64,000 bases of DNA from Winogradskya humida (GTDB lineage: Bacteria; Actinomycetota; Actinomycetes; Mycobacteriales; Micromonosporaceae): contig NZ_BOMN01000023.1 in assembly GCF_016862215.1 (NCBI RefSeq), positions 1 through 64,000 of the forward strand, in the 5' to 3' direction. Each line of letters begins with the position of its first letter. Position 1 is the stretch's first letter. Below, piece by piece: positions 24,435-33,805 of the stretch. A program made the position numbers and the translations under genes. Below the pieces are notes generated by a model that saw only the letters and a program-made list of their open reading frames with translations, was not told where the DNA came from and did not search any database.

Positions 24435-25327
24435 GGGTCGTAGGTGAATTCCGTGGTGCCGAAGATGCCCCACGGCCAGCCGAGCACGAAGACCCAGACC
24501 GGTCCGTCGGACGTGCCGGCCGGCACGGTCATGGTGGCTTCGTTGCCGTTCGTGCGGACGCCGTGATCGTGGAGATCCCAGGAGATCACCGCGTCGGCGG
24601 GCAGATTCTCGCCGATCAGCCGGACCTCGTAGCCGCCCTCCACCGGGCCATGATCGGGTTCGAGCCGCAGCAGCCGTGGGCAGGCCGGTCTGACCGCCGG
24701 GCACTGGCCCTCGCGCACGAAGCGGGCCGACGGGTTGTCACGGTGCGCGGTGACGAGATCGCGGAGCATGGCCTGGACCACCACGCCCAGACAGCCGAGG
24801 GTCGGGTCCGGTCGGGCGAACTCGCGGTAGGCGGCCTCGGCCTTCACCCAGTCGCCGGTGCGGCCCTCGAACGCGGCCAGGCACGCGTGGGCGGCACCGT
24901 TGTACAGATCGGCCTGGTGCCCTCCCACCTGGTCCCTGGTGATCTCGAAGACCAGGTCGCACTCGCCCGTGGCCAGCGCCGTGTAGGCGCCGGCCTCACC
25001 ACCGGGATCGCCGCCACCGGTGATGCCCAGGTTCTTGATCCACCGCACGACCCGGGACCCGCCGCGCGGTGTGACAGAGGTGGTCCGGGGCACTGTTGGT
25101 GGAACTGTGGTCGGCTGAGCCGTCCGCGGCTGGGTCGGATCCGGCCGCGGCGCCGGGGGCAGAGTCGTGCCGGGGGCGGTCGGCCGAGTGGCCGCCGACG
25201 GTGATGCCGAGAGAGCCGGGGCGCTGGAGGTGGAAGCGGCGGGCTCCTCGCGCGGTGAACAGGCGCAGGCGATGGCTGCGCAGGTGACGAGGACGGCTGC
25301 CGCGAGCCGGAGGCTACGCATAGTCAT
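24431..25327 (-). CDS. Lipoprotein with C-terminal IPT/TIG-like domain
   Basis: 298-residue lipoprotein: the signal segment ends near CAAIACAC with the lipid Cys in about the first 25 residues, followed by 60 residues of Ser/Pro/Thr-rich linker, a helical TPR-like middle (AYTALATGECDLVF, LYNGAAHACLAAFEGRTGDWVKAEAAYREF) and a C-terminal immunoglobulin-like IPT/TIG domain (PRLLRLEPDHGPVEGGYEVRLIGENLP). Coupled by ATGA to the downstream membrane protein. The start is uncertain: a TTG, an ATG and another ATG lie within 10 bp with no strong ribosome site; the first ATG is used. Function unknown. Confidence 0.7.
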   Translation of the reverse strand: MTMRSLRLAAAVLVTCAAIACACSPREEPAASTSSAPALSASPSAATRPTAPGTTLPPAPRPDPTQPRTAQPTTVPPTVPRTTSVTPRGGSRVVRWIKNLGITGGGDPGGEAGAYTALATGECDLVFEITRDQVGGHQADLYNGAAHACLAAFEGRTGDWVKAEAAYREFARPDPTLGCLGVVVQAMLRDLVTAHRDNPSARFVREGQCPAVRPACPRLLRLEPDHGPVEGGYEVRLIGENLPADAVISWDLHDHGVRTNGNEATMTVPAGTSDGPVWVFVLGWPWGIFGTTEFTYDP

Positions 25328-25398
25328 CAATGGTAGAAACGGAGCCGCCTCGATCGGCAGGTCCGGGCGCTGTCGGCGTTGCGACGGCCCGATGGGTA

Positions 25399-26469
<1,071 letters not shown>

Positions 26470-26478
26470 GCGGATGTC

Positions 26479-27273
26479 CTATCTGAGGGTGGTTCCCCAC
26501 ATGTTGAGCAGGTAGCGGCGGGCCACCGCGATGAAGATCAGGGCCGGCACGACCAGGGCCAGGCCACCGGCGAAGCGGAACGCGAGCGGTGAGTCGGCCA
26601 GGGTGGCGAGGACCTGGGCGGGCAGGGTGCGCCGGTTGAGGGTCAGGATGCTGGCGCCGAGGACCTCGTTCCAGCTCAGCACGAACGTGAACATCGCGGA
26701 CGCGGCGATGCCGGGCAGGGCCTGCGGGACGACGACGCGGGCGAACGCCGCGAGCGGGGACGCACCGAAGATCATGGCGGCCTCCTCCTGCTCGCGGGAG
26801 ACGCCCAGGAAGATCGCCGACGTGATCAGGATGGTGGTGGGCAGCGCGAGCGCTGTGTGCAGCAGGGTCACGCCGTACGTCGTGTCGTACAGGCCGGTGT
26901 CGAGGAAGATCCGGGCCAGCGGGACGGAGAGGACCACGATCGGCAGGGCACGGGTCAACAGCAGGGCCAGTTGGTACGGGTCCCGCCCCTTGAACGCGTA
27001 CCGTGCCATCGCGTAACCGGCAGGGAGGCCGATGAGCAGTGACAGCGCCACCGTGGACAGTCCGATGGTGAGCGAGTTGAGCAGGCCCCCGAGGATGCCG
27101 GTCGACTGCAGGAACGTCGACATCGTCTCGCCGGACAGCGACGTGGGCAGCAGCGACAGCGGGAATTCGTTGAGCGACCGGCGGCTGGACAGCGCCGCCA
27201 GGGTGATCAGGTAGAGCGGGGCGCCCATGAACAGCGTGATGGCGGCGCAGGCGAGCTGGACCTTGAGCTTCAT
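26479..27273 (-). CDS. Sugar-type ABC permease (MalG-like)
   Basis: 264-residue permease with about six helices. The EAA loop reads EEAAMIFGASPLAAFARVVVPQALPG, followed by IAASAMFTFVLSWNEVL, which is a family hallmark of MalG-type subunits. The ATG at 27273 overlaps the stop of the first permease (ATGA). A longer upstream frame is internal to that neighbour. It forms the membrane channel together with the MalF-like subunit. The conserved C-terminal ARRYLLNMWGTTLR ends in the cytoplasm. Confidence 0.86.
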   Translation of the reverse strand: MKLKVQLACAAITLFMGAPLYLITLAALSSRRSLNEFPLSLLPTSLSGETMSTFLQSTGILGGLLNSLTIGLSTVALSLLIGLPAGYAMARYAFKGRDPYQLALLLTRALPIVVLSVPLARIFLDTGLYDTTYGVTLLHTALALPTTILITSAIFLGVSREQEEAAMIFGASPLAAFARVVVPQALPGIAASAMFTFVLSWNEVLGASILTLNRRTLPAQVLATLADSPLAFRFAGGLALVVPALIFIAVARRYLLNMWGTTLR

Positions 27274-28091
27274 GGGCGCATCAGCCTCAGGTAGCCGACC
27301 GCCGCGACGATGGACAGCGCCAGCACGACCAGCGCGATCGCCGTGGCGACGTTCGGGTTCTGCAGCTGGTAGTACCACTGGTAGGTCTCGCCGACCAGCA
27401 GCGGGAAGTTGCGCCCGGTCAGCGCCTGGGCGACCGCGAACGCCTCCAGGGCGAGGATGGTCCGCAGGATCAGCGCCACCTGCAGGCTGGGCCGCAGCTG
27501 GGGCAGGATGACGTGCCGCACCCGCTGCCAGTACGTCGCCCCGAAGACCGAGGCCGCCTCGTCGTAGTCGCGCGGCACGCCCTGCAGCCCGGCGATGACG
27601 ATCACGAAGACCAGCGACGTGGCCCGCCACAGCTCGGCGACGACCACGGCGAGGAACATCGTCTGCGGGTGCTCGAAGGACAGCCAGGAGTACGTGGGAA
27701 TGCCGAGGCCGTCCAGCACCGAGTTGAGGTAGCCGCGGTCGGTGAAGATCGACAGCCAGACCAGCCCGGCCGCGAGGTCGCTGATCGCCAGCGGGACGAC
27801 CCAGATGTAGAAGTGCAGGCCGGCGAACCTCGGGCGTTCCCGCATGAGCAGCGCCATCACGATCGCGAGGGCGAACTGCAGGGGGATCAGGACGACGATC
27901 AGCAGGGCGGTGTTGCGCAGGGCCTCCCAGAAGTACGGGTCGTCGGCCATCCGGCGTACGTATTGGGTCGTGGGTCCGTCGGGGCCGTGGAACGCCTGCG
28001 TGACCCCCGCGATCAGCGGCCAGAGGAACAGCGCGGCCATGAAGATGATCGACGGTGCGATGAGCAGGAGAGCGGGACGGGTTTGGCGCAT
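27270..28091 (-). CDS. Sugar-type ABC permease (MalF-like)
   Basis: 273-residue permease. It starts MRQTRPALLLIAPSIIFMAALFLWPLI and has about six membrane helices. The EAA loop is DEAASVFGATYWQRVRHVILPQLRPS. The ATG at 28091 overlaps the last base of the binding-protein stop (TGATG), so translation is coupled. With the MalG-like partner it makes the transport channel; the closing QNPNVATAIALVVLALSIVAAVGYLRLM is the last helix. Confidence 0.86.
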   Translation of the reverse strand: MRQTRPALLLIAPSIIFMAALFLWPLIAGVTQAFHGPDGPTTQYVRRMADDPYFWEALRNTALLIVVLIPLQFALAIVMALLMRERPRFAGLHFYIWVVPLAISDLAAGLVWLSIFTDRGYLNSVLDGLGIPTYSWLSFEHPQTMFLAVVVAELWRATSLVFVIVIAGLQGVPRDYDEAASVFGATYWQRVRHVILPQLRPSLQVALILRTILALEAFAVAQALTGRNFPLLVGETYQWYYQLQNPNVATAIALVVLALSIVAAVGYLRLMRP

Positions 28092-29416
28092 CAGGCCGCC
28101 CGGCAGTTCGCGCCCGCCGGGTCGGGCTGCCAGCAGGGGATCTTCAGCTCGTCGAGGATCTTGTTGAGCTCGGTGGCCTGCGCGTCGAGCACCTGCCGGA
28201 CCGGTTTGCCGTCGAGGCAGATCTCCTTGAAGCAGTTCTTGAAGATCTGGCCGACCTCGCCGTCGCGGGCACCGAGCCCGACCGGGGGCAGCGACAGGAT
28301 CGCGTTCGGCGCCTCCCGCTGGGCCTTGATCGCGGCGGCGGCGAGGGCCACCGCGCCGGGCAGGTCGGTCGGGATCGGGGCGTTGGTGACCGGGAAGAAC
28401 GCGTTCTGCCGGAGCACGTCGAGCTGCACCTCGGGAGTGGTGAGCGCCTTGAGGACGTCCTTGGCCTTGTCGGTCTCGGGGGCGCCCTTCGGGATGCCGA
28501 TCCCGGCGAGCACGAGCATGTAGCCCAGGCCCTTGGGACCGCTCGGCGCCGGGACCATGATCCAGTCGTCGGGCTTGTCGGCGGGCGCGCCGACCAGCCT
28601 CGCCACGTGGTCGAAGCCGATCAGGACCTCGCCGCGCTGCAGCGGATCCTGCAGGTTGTCGTAGTTCGTCGAGCCGCGGGCGGTCTGCGCCCAGAGCTGC
28701 ACCATGTACTCCCACGCGGTCACCGCCTCCGCGCTGCGGAACGTGGTGATCTGCCCGCCGGTGAAGCTGGGCAGCAGGAAGCCCTGGAAGAAGCGGTGGT
28801 AGAGGCCCTTGACCCCGGCCGGGATGCCGAAGATCGGCTTGCCCCCGTTGGCCTTGGCGCCGGCGGTCGCCCAGGCGAGCAGCTGGTCGTAGGTCAGTTT
28901 CTGCACGTCGGCACCGCTGGGCAGCCACTGCAGGGCCTTCTTGTTGACCGCCAGGACATAGCTCGCCTGCATCCACGGGATGTACTTGGTGGTCGTTCCG
29001 CCGAGCTTCGCCAGGTCGGTCAGCTCCTTGGCGAACCCGCGGTCACCGAGCCCGGCCAGCACGTCGTCGAGGTCGATCAGCCGCTCGGCGTGCTGCGCCA
29101 GGTCGCCGTGCAGCGCGCCGACCGCGCTGACCTGCACCTTGCCCGCGTCGACCTGGGTCTGCAGGGTGGAGGCGAAGACCCCGGTCTCGACCTGGTTGAA
29201 CGCGACCTTCTCGGCGGTGATCCGCTGCTGCAGGATCTTCTCGAAGCGCTGCTTCTCCTCGACCGGGCTGAACTGGTTGGACATCAGGGTCACGGACCCC
29301 TTGCCGCCGTCGGCGCCGCTGGTCGACACGCCTCCGCACGCGCCGAGCAGGGGAGCGGCCGCGACCCCGGCTCCGAGGGACAGCAGGGCACGGCGATTCA
29401 AACGAATATCGGTCAT
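28091..29416 (-). CDS. Extracellular solute-binding lipoprotein, family 1 (sugar type)
   Basis: 441-residue binding protein. The N-terminus has a twin-arginine (LNRRALLSL) and a lipobox LLGAC with Cys near 27, so Tat-exported lipoprotein is likely. The mature part shows a solute-binding-protein-1 pattern: KGSVTLMSNQFSPVEEKQRFEKILQ, and YIPWMQASYVLAVNKKALQWLP. The ATG at 29416 has GGGAG about 8 bp upstream and is favoured over an in-frame start 27 bp earlier. It is the first cistron of the ABC unit; the region to the divergent MCP gene (29417-29544) must hold the promoter. No dedicated regulator lies next to it. Substrate unknown. Confidence 0.82.
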   Translation of the reverse strand: MTDIRLNRRALLSLGAGVAAAPLLGACGGVSTSGADGGKGSVTLMSNQFSPVEEKQRFEKILQQRITAEKVAFNQVETGVFASTLQTQVDAGKVQVSAVGALHGDLAQHAERLIDLDDVLAGLGDRGFAKELTDLAKLGGTTTKYIPWMQASYVLAVNKKALQWLPSGADVQKLTYDQLLAWATAGAKANGGKPIFGIPAGVKGLYHRFFQGFLLPSFTGGQITTFRSAEAVTAWEYMVQLWAQTARGSTNYDNLQDPLQRGEVLIGFDHVARLVGAPADKPDDWIMVPAPSGPKGLGYMLVLAGIGIPKGAPETDKAKDVLKALTTPEVQLDVLRQNAFFPVTNAPIPTDLPGAVALAAAAIKAQREAPNAILSLPPVGLGARDGEVGQIFKNCFKEICLDGKPVRQVLDAQATELNKILDELKIPCWQPDPAGANCRAA

Positions 29417-29544
29417 CACATCGACTCCCATCGTCAGATCCACAATGTAGGGGACCTCACAGGGAAGCGCGACACGGCGAAAGCTTCAGAACCCCGGGCG
29501 CGCTGCCGATCCGACGGGCCTGACGCTATCGCTGAGGAGTGACC

Positions 29545-30534
29545 GTGGTGTTTGGCAGGAAGCAGGAACAGGTCGTGGTGGCCGAGGACAGTTCGGCGCT
29601 CACCGCGGCGAAGGCCGAGATCGAGGCGCTGCGCCGCGAACTGGCCGAACAGCGCGAGGCGAGCGTCGGCGACTCGGAGCGGTTCACCCTGATGACCGAG
29701 GCGGCCGGCATCGGCCTCTGGGACATGAACGTGAACGCCGCGGACCCGGTGAACCCCAACAACGCGTTCCAGTGGTCACAGGAGGTCCGCCGGATGCTCG
29801 GCTTCCGCGACGAGTCCGACTTCCCGAACATCCTCAGCAGCTGGGCGTCCCGGCTGCACCCGGACGACGCGCAGCGGGTGGTCGACGCGTTCCTCGGCCA
29901 CCTCAACGACCGCACGGGCCGCACGCCTTACAACATCGAATACCGCCTGCAACTCAAGACCGGCGAGTACCGCTGGTACGTCGCGACCGGCGCGACCAAG
30001 CGCGACAGCTCGGGCCGCCCGCTGCGGGTCGCCGGCGGCCTGCGCGACATCGACAACGAGAAGCAGCTCATGGAACGCAGCGAGCAGCAGCTACGCCAGC
30101 TCGCGGACTCGTCCACCCAGCTCGCCGGTGTCTCCACCGACCTCACCACCTCGGTCGACGCCGCGGTCGCCCGGGCGACGACCGCCGCTCAGACGATCGC
30201 CGCCCTCGACGCCAGCAGCGCCAAGATCGGCGAGGTGGTCAAACTGATCACCGGCATCGCCTCGCAGACCAACCTGCTCGCGCTCAACGCCACGATCGAG
30301 GCCGCCCGCGCCGGCGAGTCCGGCCGAGGCTTCGCGGTCGTCGCGCACGAGGTCAAGGAACTCGCCACGGAGACCGGCCGCGCCACGGAGAGCATCGCCG
30401 AACAGGTCGACGGCATCCGCGCCCAGACCAGCGACGCCGTCCGCAGCATCCAGGAGATCGAGGCGGCCATGCAGACCCTCGCCTCGACCCAGCGCGCCAT
30501 CGACGACCTGGTCAGCGGCCACCAGCACGCTTAG
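29545..30534 (+). CDS. Soluble PAS-containing methyl-accepting chemotaxis protein
   Basis: 329-residue cytoplasmic protein: an N-terminal coiled coil ([20 protein letters not shown]), a PAS domain at about residues 45-175 with the PAC end ([38 protein letters not shown]), and a short MCP signalling hairpin at about 200-325. The highly conserved hairpin tip [33 protein letters not shown] is intact. There is no membrane helix and no neighbouring che gene. Start uncertain: GAGGAG at 29534-29539 suggests GTG 29545 or 29548. It ends 4 bp inside the convergent holin-X-like gene. PAS may bind haem, flavin or a small ligand. Confidence 0.82.
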   Translation: MVFGRKQEQVVVAEDSSALTAAKAEIEALRRELAEQREASVGDSERFTLMTEAAGIGLWDMNVNAADPVNPNNAFQWSQEVRRMLGFRDESDFPNILSSWASRLHPDDAQRVVDAFLGHLNDRTGRTPYNIEYRLQLKTGEYRWYVATGATKRDSSGRPLRVAGGLRDIDNEKQLMERSEQQLRQLADSSTQLAGVSTDLTTSVDAAVARATTAAQTIAALDASSAKIGEVVKLITGIASQTNLLALNATIEAARAGESGRGFAVVAHEVKELATETGRATESIAEQVDGIRAQTSDAVRSIQEIEAAMQTLASTQRAIDDLVSGHQHA

Positions 30535-30950
30535 GCGTCATCGCGCTCGTGGTACCCGCGCTTGGCGGCGGCCTTCACCGTGTTCACGTCACGCTTGGTG
30601 CTGTCCACCGCCGCCTGGGGCGACGGCGGCACGGCCTGCTGCACCTGCTTCTTACCGAGCAGGGCGGCGGTGCCGGCCGCTGCCAGGACCAGGACGGCGA
30701 CCACCAGTGCTGCCAGCCATGCCGGCCAGACCAGCGCGAGTGCGGCCCCGATGGTGAACAACAGGGCACTCACCCCGTAGAGGGCGAAAACCCCCGCGCC
30801 GCCGAGCAGGCCGGCGCCGGTTCCGGCTTTCTTCCCCTTCTCCACCATTTCGGTACGCGCGAGGGCGAGCTCTTCGCGTACGAGTGTGGAGACCTGCTCG
30901 CTCATCCGGCTGACAAGGTCTCCGGTCGAATCAGTCCGTGTGTCCGTCAT
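30531..30950 (-). CDS. Putative actinobacterial holin-X/phage holin superfamily III protein
   Basis: 139-residue protein of the family annotated as Actinobacterial Holin-X (DUF1469-like): an amphipathic N-terminal part with [30 protein letters not shown], two membrane helices ([24 protein letters not shown] and [21 protein letters not shown]), and a basic C-terminal tail. Despite the name these are chromosomal proteins found across actinomycetes, with no phage genes nearby here. Topology suggests an inner-membrane hairpin. Converges with the MCP gene with a 4-bp overlap. Role unknown; membrane integrity has been suggested for the family. Confidence 0.82.
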   Translation of the reverse strand: MTDTRTDSTGDLVSRMSEQVSTLVREELALARTEMVEKGKKAGTGAGLLGGAGVFALYGVSALLFTIGAALALVWPAWLAALVVAVLVLAAAGTAALLGKKQVQQAVPPSPQAAVDSTKRDVNTVKAAAKRGYHERDDA

Positions 30951-31053
30951 CGCCCTGGACTACCCGCGCTGACCTGCGGTAATCCCCGCGACACCCGGAC
31001 GGGCGGTTAAATTGCGTCGCGGGCGGGCGCCGCTGTGCCTACCGTCCGTTCCG

Positions 31054-32133
31054 ATGGCCCACTACGAATCCTCGGCGACCACTCTCGGCGCCCTGCAGCG
31101 CGGACTCGGCCGCGGTGTCTTCGGCGACCTTTCGGATGCGCTCGCCGTCCTCCGGGACGACTACCGCTGGGACGGTGTCGACGAACGGGCCGTCTACCTG
31201 GCCCGGCTCGTCCGCGACTTCGACCTGCCGGTGCCATCCCTGACTTCGTCCCTGCAGAACCTGGACGTCCTCTCCGTACTGGGGCGATGCGGTGTTTTGT
31301 CGGCGGTTGATGCCCTCCACGACTACGTGCGCTCGGGCCCGCAGTGGGTCGAGGTGCTGGAGACTGTGGCGGTCGACTGGCCGCTCGAGATGTGGGACGA
31401 CCTGCGGCCGGTCGCCCTGGCGCGGCTCGCCCCCGGGGCCAGGGTGTGGGGTAAGCCCTGGAAACACTGGGGCCTGGCCGCCCCGTTGGTCCGCCCGGCG
31501 CGCCGCCTGCTCGGGGACCGCACCACGGAAGAGCTGCTCGCCCTGCTGAGCGACGATGCCGTGCGCGAGCTGAACCGCCGCGGGCCGCACCCCGCACTGC
31601 TGGATCTTGCCGGCTCCCTGCCCCCGCTGCCGTCACTGTGCCGTTCGCTGGAGTTGCTCGGCGCCCTGGCGGTGCCGCTCGCCCGGACCTGGGCTGCGCA
31701 GCCGGATCACCCACTGCGCGGCGGGGCCGTCGACGTCCTCGCGCTCCACGGCGACGACTCCGACTTGTCGGCTATCTTCGCGGAGTGGGACCGGCTCGAT
31801 CATCTCCCCGACTTCCGGTGCGGCTACGACACGCTGGCTGCGGGTGTCGCGCGGATCGGTGCTCGGGCGGCGGTGCCCCGGCTGCGGAAACTCTGGTACA
31901 GCCCGCATTCGTACGAGCGGGCTGCGTACCTGCGGGCCTTGAACGCTCTTGATCCTGAGGTTGCCGGGCCGTTCCTCGCCGAGGGATTGTGGGACTGCGA
32001 GAGCGAGGTGCGATTGTTCGCGGTCGAGCACGCCACGGTCTCGCAGCTTGGCCGGCTCGCGTTCCTGCGCGACGACCCGATGGAGACCGCCTCGGTGCGG
32101 GCCGCGGCTGCTTCCCGGATCAGTTCCGTTTAG
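31054..32133 (+). CDS. HEAT-repeat-like hypothetical protein
   Basis: 359-residue protein made almost wholly of helices and rich in Leu/Ala/Arg. Repeated helical pairs near the C-terminus (CGYDTLAAGVARIGARAAVPRLRKLWYSPHSYERAAYLRALNALDPEVAGPFLAEGLWDCESEVRLFAVEHAT) follow the HEAT/ARM pattern. No catalytic motif, signal peptide or membrane helix is seen. The ATG at 31054 is preferred over one 42 bp upstream because the upstream codons are basic and low in quality. Likely a cytoplasmic scaffold or interaction protein. Its stop lies 14 bp inside the convergent PH-like gene. Confidence 0.72.
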   Translation: MAHYESSATTLGALQRGLGRGVFGDLSDALAVLRDDYRWDGVDERAVYLARLVRDFDLPVPSLTSSLQNLDVLSVLGRCGVLSAVDALHDYVRSGPQWVEVLETVAVDWPLEMWDDLRPVALARLAPGARVWGKPWKHWGLAAPLVRPARRLLGDRTTEELLALLSDDAVRELNRRGPHPALLDLAGSLPPLPSLCRSLELLGALAVPLARTWAAQPDHPLRGGAVDVLALHGDDSDLSAIFAEWDRLDHLPDFRCGYDTLAAGVARIGARAAVPRLRKLWYSPHSYERAAYLRALNALDPEVAGPFLAEGLWDCESEVRLFAVEHATVSQLGRLAFLRDDPMETASVRAAAASRISSV

Positions 32134-32473
32134 CGCTCTCGATCAGCTCCGCGGTGGCCCGCGGGTCGTCCACCTCGATGACCAGGCGGGCGTACCGCTC
32201 ATCGGCCAGCTCGATGACCAGGGCCTTCGCCGGATTCTTCACGTCCCAGAACACCCGCTCACCCTCGCTGCGGAACGACCCCGCCACGATCACACCCGGA
32301 ACGTACGTGCCGGCGGTGCGCACGCCCTTCCACTCGTGGGCGATGCTGGGGTCGGGCGTGGCTCCGCGAACGTTTGTCAGGGGGATGGTCAGGCTGCTCT
32401 TGAGCGCCCAGAGTTTGTCCAGCCCCTCCACGTTCACCACAAGGTCATCGGCGGTGATGTCGATCGTTGCCAT
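32120..32473 (-). CDS. PH-like domain protein
   Basis: 117-residue soluble protein with a seven-strand and one helix pattern of bacterial PH-like domains: DDLVVNVEGLDKLWALKSSLTIPLTNVRGATPDP, then GTYVPGVIVAGSFR, VFWDVKNPAKALVIEL, and a C-terminal helix DPRATAELIESAKR. No membrane segment. It follows a TetR gene by 19 bp on the same strand, so both are probably under the same self-regulated promoter. Such proteins are small and widespread in actinomycetes; their ligands are unknown. Confidence 0.78.
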   Translation of the reverse strand: MATIDITADDLVVNVEGLDKLWALKSSLTIPLTNVRGATPDPSIAHEWKGVRTAGTYVPGVIVAGSFRSEGERVFWDVKNPAKALVIELADERYARLVIEVDDPRATAELIESAKRN

Positions 32474-32492
32474 GTCGGTCTCCTCAAGTTTC

Positions 32493-32945
32493 TCAAGGGA
32501 TGAGCGTTCGGTCTGCCCGGGAACGGATCAGCAGTCCCAGGGCCAGGGCAGTAGCTTTTTCGTCTTTCTGAAAGGCCTCGTCGAGCAGGGTGAGCGCCCG
32601 GCTGACCTCGGCGGCGACCTCGTCGTCCACGGCGGCCCGCTCGGTAGCGGCCAGCAGCAGAAACCCGAGGCTCCCGCCGCCGGCCAACGCACGCGTACCG
32701 GCCTCACCGGGCGGTGCCGCGCTGATCTCACCGGCCACCCGGGTGACGTCGCCGTCGATGTGGTGGCGCAGGGCCGACAGGTAGAGGCCCCGCTTGCTGC
32801 CGAACGTCTTGTAGAGGCTGCCGCGATGCACCCCGGTGCAGGTGACAAGGTCGTCCACCGAGGTCCCGTCAAAACTGCGCCCGGCGAACAGCTCCGCAGC
32901 CGCGGCAACCGCTTGCGCCTCATCAAACGTCCGTGGCCGTCCCAT
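32493..32945 (-). CDS. Short TetR-family regulator
   Basis: 150-residue TetR protein. The helix-turn-helix is at about residues 10-55 (AVAAAAELFAGRSFDGTSVDDLVTCTGVHRGSLYKTFGSKRGLY). The ligand domain is shorter than usual (family typically 180-210). A perfect 12-bp palindrome lies 15 bp upstream of the start and suits autorepression. It is the first gene of a two-gene unit with the PH-like protein, which may be its main target. The C-terminus ends SRADRTLIP and looks intact, so the short length may be natural rather than a truncation. Confidence 0.82.
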   Translation of the reverse strand: MGRPRTFDEAQAVAAAAELFAGRSFDGTSVDDLVTCTGVHRGSLYKTFGSKRGLYLSALRHHIDGDVTRVAGEISAAPPGEAGTRALAGGGSLGFLLLAATERAAVDDEVAAEVSRALTLLDEAFQKDEKATALALGLLIRSRADRTLIP

Positions 32946-32960
32946 GCCGCAACTGTATAG

Positions 32961-32972
32961 GAACGATCGTTC
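32961..32972 (-). promoter_or_regulatory. Palindromic TetR operator GAACGATCGTTC
   Basis: A perfect 12-bp palindrome lies 15 bp before the TetR start codon. GAACG-N2-CGTTC is a common actinomycete TetR half-site arrangement, and its position supports autoregulation. Confidence 0.65.
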
Positions 32973-33001
32973 TTAAACCAGCCCCCGGCATGGCCCGCTG
33001 A

Positions 33002-33757
33002 TCAACCGTCCAGTGGCTGAGCTGTCTGCCAGCGGTCGACGAACGCCCGGCCCGCCTCGGTGAGCCGGTATATCTCGACGATCGGCTGCCCGTTGACGAC
33101 GACTTCGCCGGGATGATTGTCGACCCTTTCAATCAGGCCATCGATGGACAGGTGCAGGAACATGAATCCGGTGCCGCGAGCAACCTCCAGGATGCCTGAT
33201 TCAACGTCCTTGAAACGTGCCCCGGCGTCGACGAGCCTCTCGGTCAGGTTGATGCGTTCTTCCGACGCCGACTCCAATTTTAGAAGCCCGGTCAGGGCTT
33301 CATCCAGAAATGGATTGTTCGAGTCCTGACACTCTTCGGCGATGTCTCGCCTGAGCTCGGAGATCTGCGCCAGGATCTTGTTGGCAGCCTTAAGAGATTC
33401 GACAGATCTATCTATCGTCTGGCTGACGGACCGCCATACCGGGCGCCGTTCGGCGAAGTGATCCAGGACCCGACGCTCAATTTCCCCGTATCTGCTGTTC
33501 AGTACCGTCAGATTTGCCTTGTACTGCAACAGCGACTTACGGTCGATCTGCCCCCTCCTGGTTCCCTTTCTTCCGTGGCAGTTGGCACAGAGAACAATCA
33601 TGTTGTCAAATTCGTGCTTCTGCACGCGTGCCCAGTCGACGATGTGCTCGATCTGTAATGGGCTCACGGTCCGGCAGGTAGGAATGGCGCAACGGTGACC
33701 TGCTTCAACCATCAGCGCGCGTTCGAGTTCGGCCGGTACGGCGGGACGTTCTGGCAC
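33002..33757 (-). CDS. HNH endonuclease-domain protein of lower G+C
   Basis: 251-residue protein. The N-terminal 65 residues carry an HNH nuclease with a Cys cluster: HRCAIPTC (Cys23, Cys28), LQIEHIVDW (His38), N52, and LCANCHGRK (Cys57, Cys60, His61), which fits a metal-binding HNH fold. The middle is a long helical region (ETIERRVLDHF.., KAANKILAQISELRRDIAEEC) and the C-terminus looks like a winged-helix (IERVDNHPGEVVVNGQPIVEIYRLTEAGRAFVDRW). Counts of four sampled 60-base lines give 47-60% G+C against about 70% in flanking genes, so acquisition by transfer is likely. No partner methylase or toxin gene is beside it. Possibly a stand-alone defence or mobile-element nuclease. Confidence 0.78.
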   Translation of the reverse strand: MPERPAVPAELERALMVEAGHRCAIPTCRTVSPLQIEHIVDWARVQKHEFDNMIVLCANCHGRKGTRRGQIDRKSLLQYKANLTVLNSRYGEIERRVLDHFAERRPVWRSVSQTIDRSVESLKAANKILAQISELRRDIAEECQDSNNPFLDEALTGLLKLESASEERINLTERLVDAGARFKDVESGILEVARGTGFMFLHLSIDGLIERVDNHPGEVVVNGQPIVEIYRLTEAGRAFVDRWQTAQPLDG

Positions 33758-33805
33758 CAGTTCAGCGTAGGGCGTGAGGGGTGTGTGGAATGAGCGCCGG
33801 GTTTG

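Noticed and set aside
30531..30950. Prophage remnant suggested by the holin-like protein
   Set aside because: The family is chromosomal in actinomycetes, and no phage structural, lysis or integrase gene is nearby.
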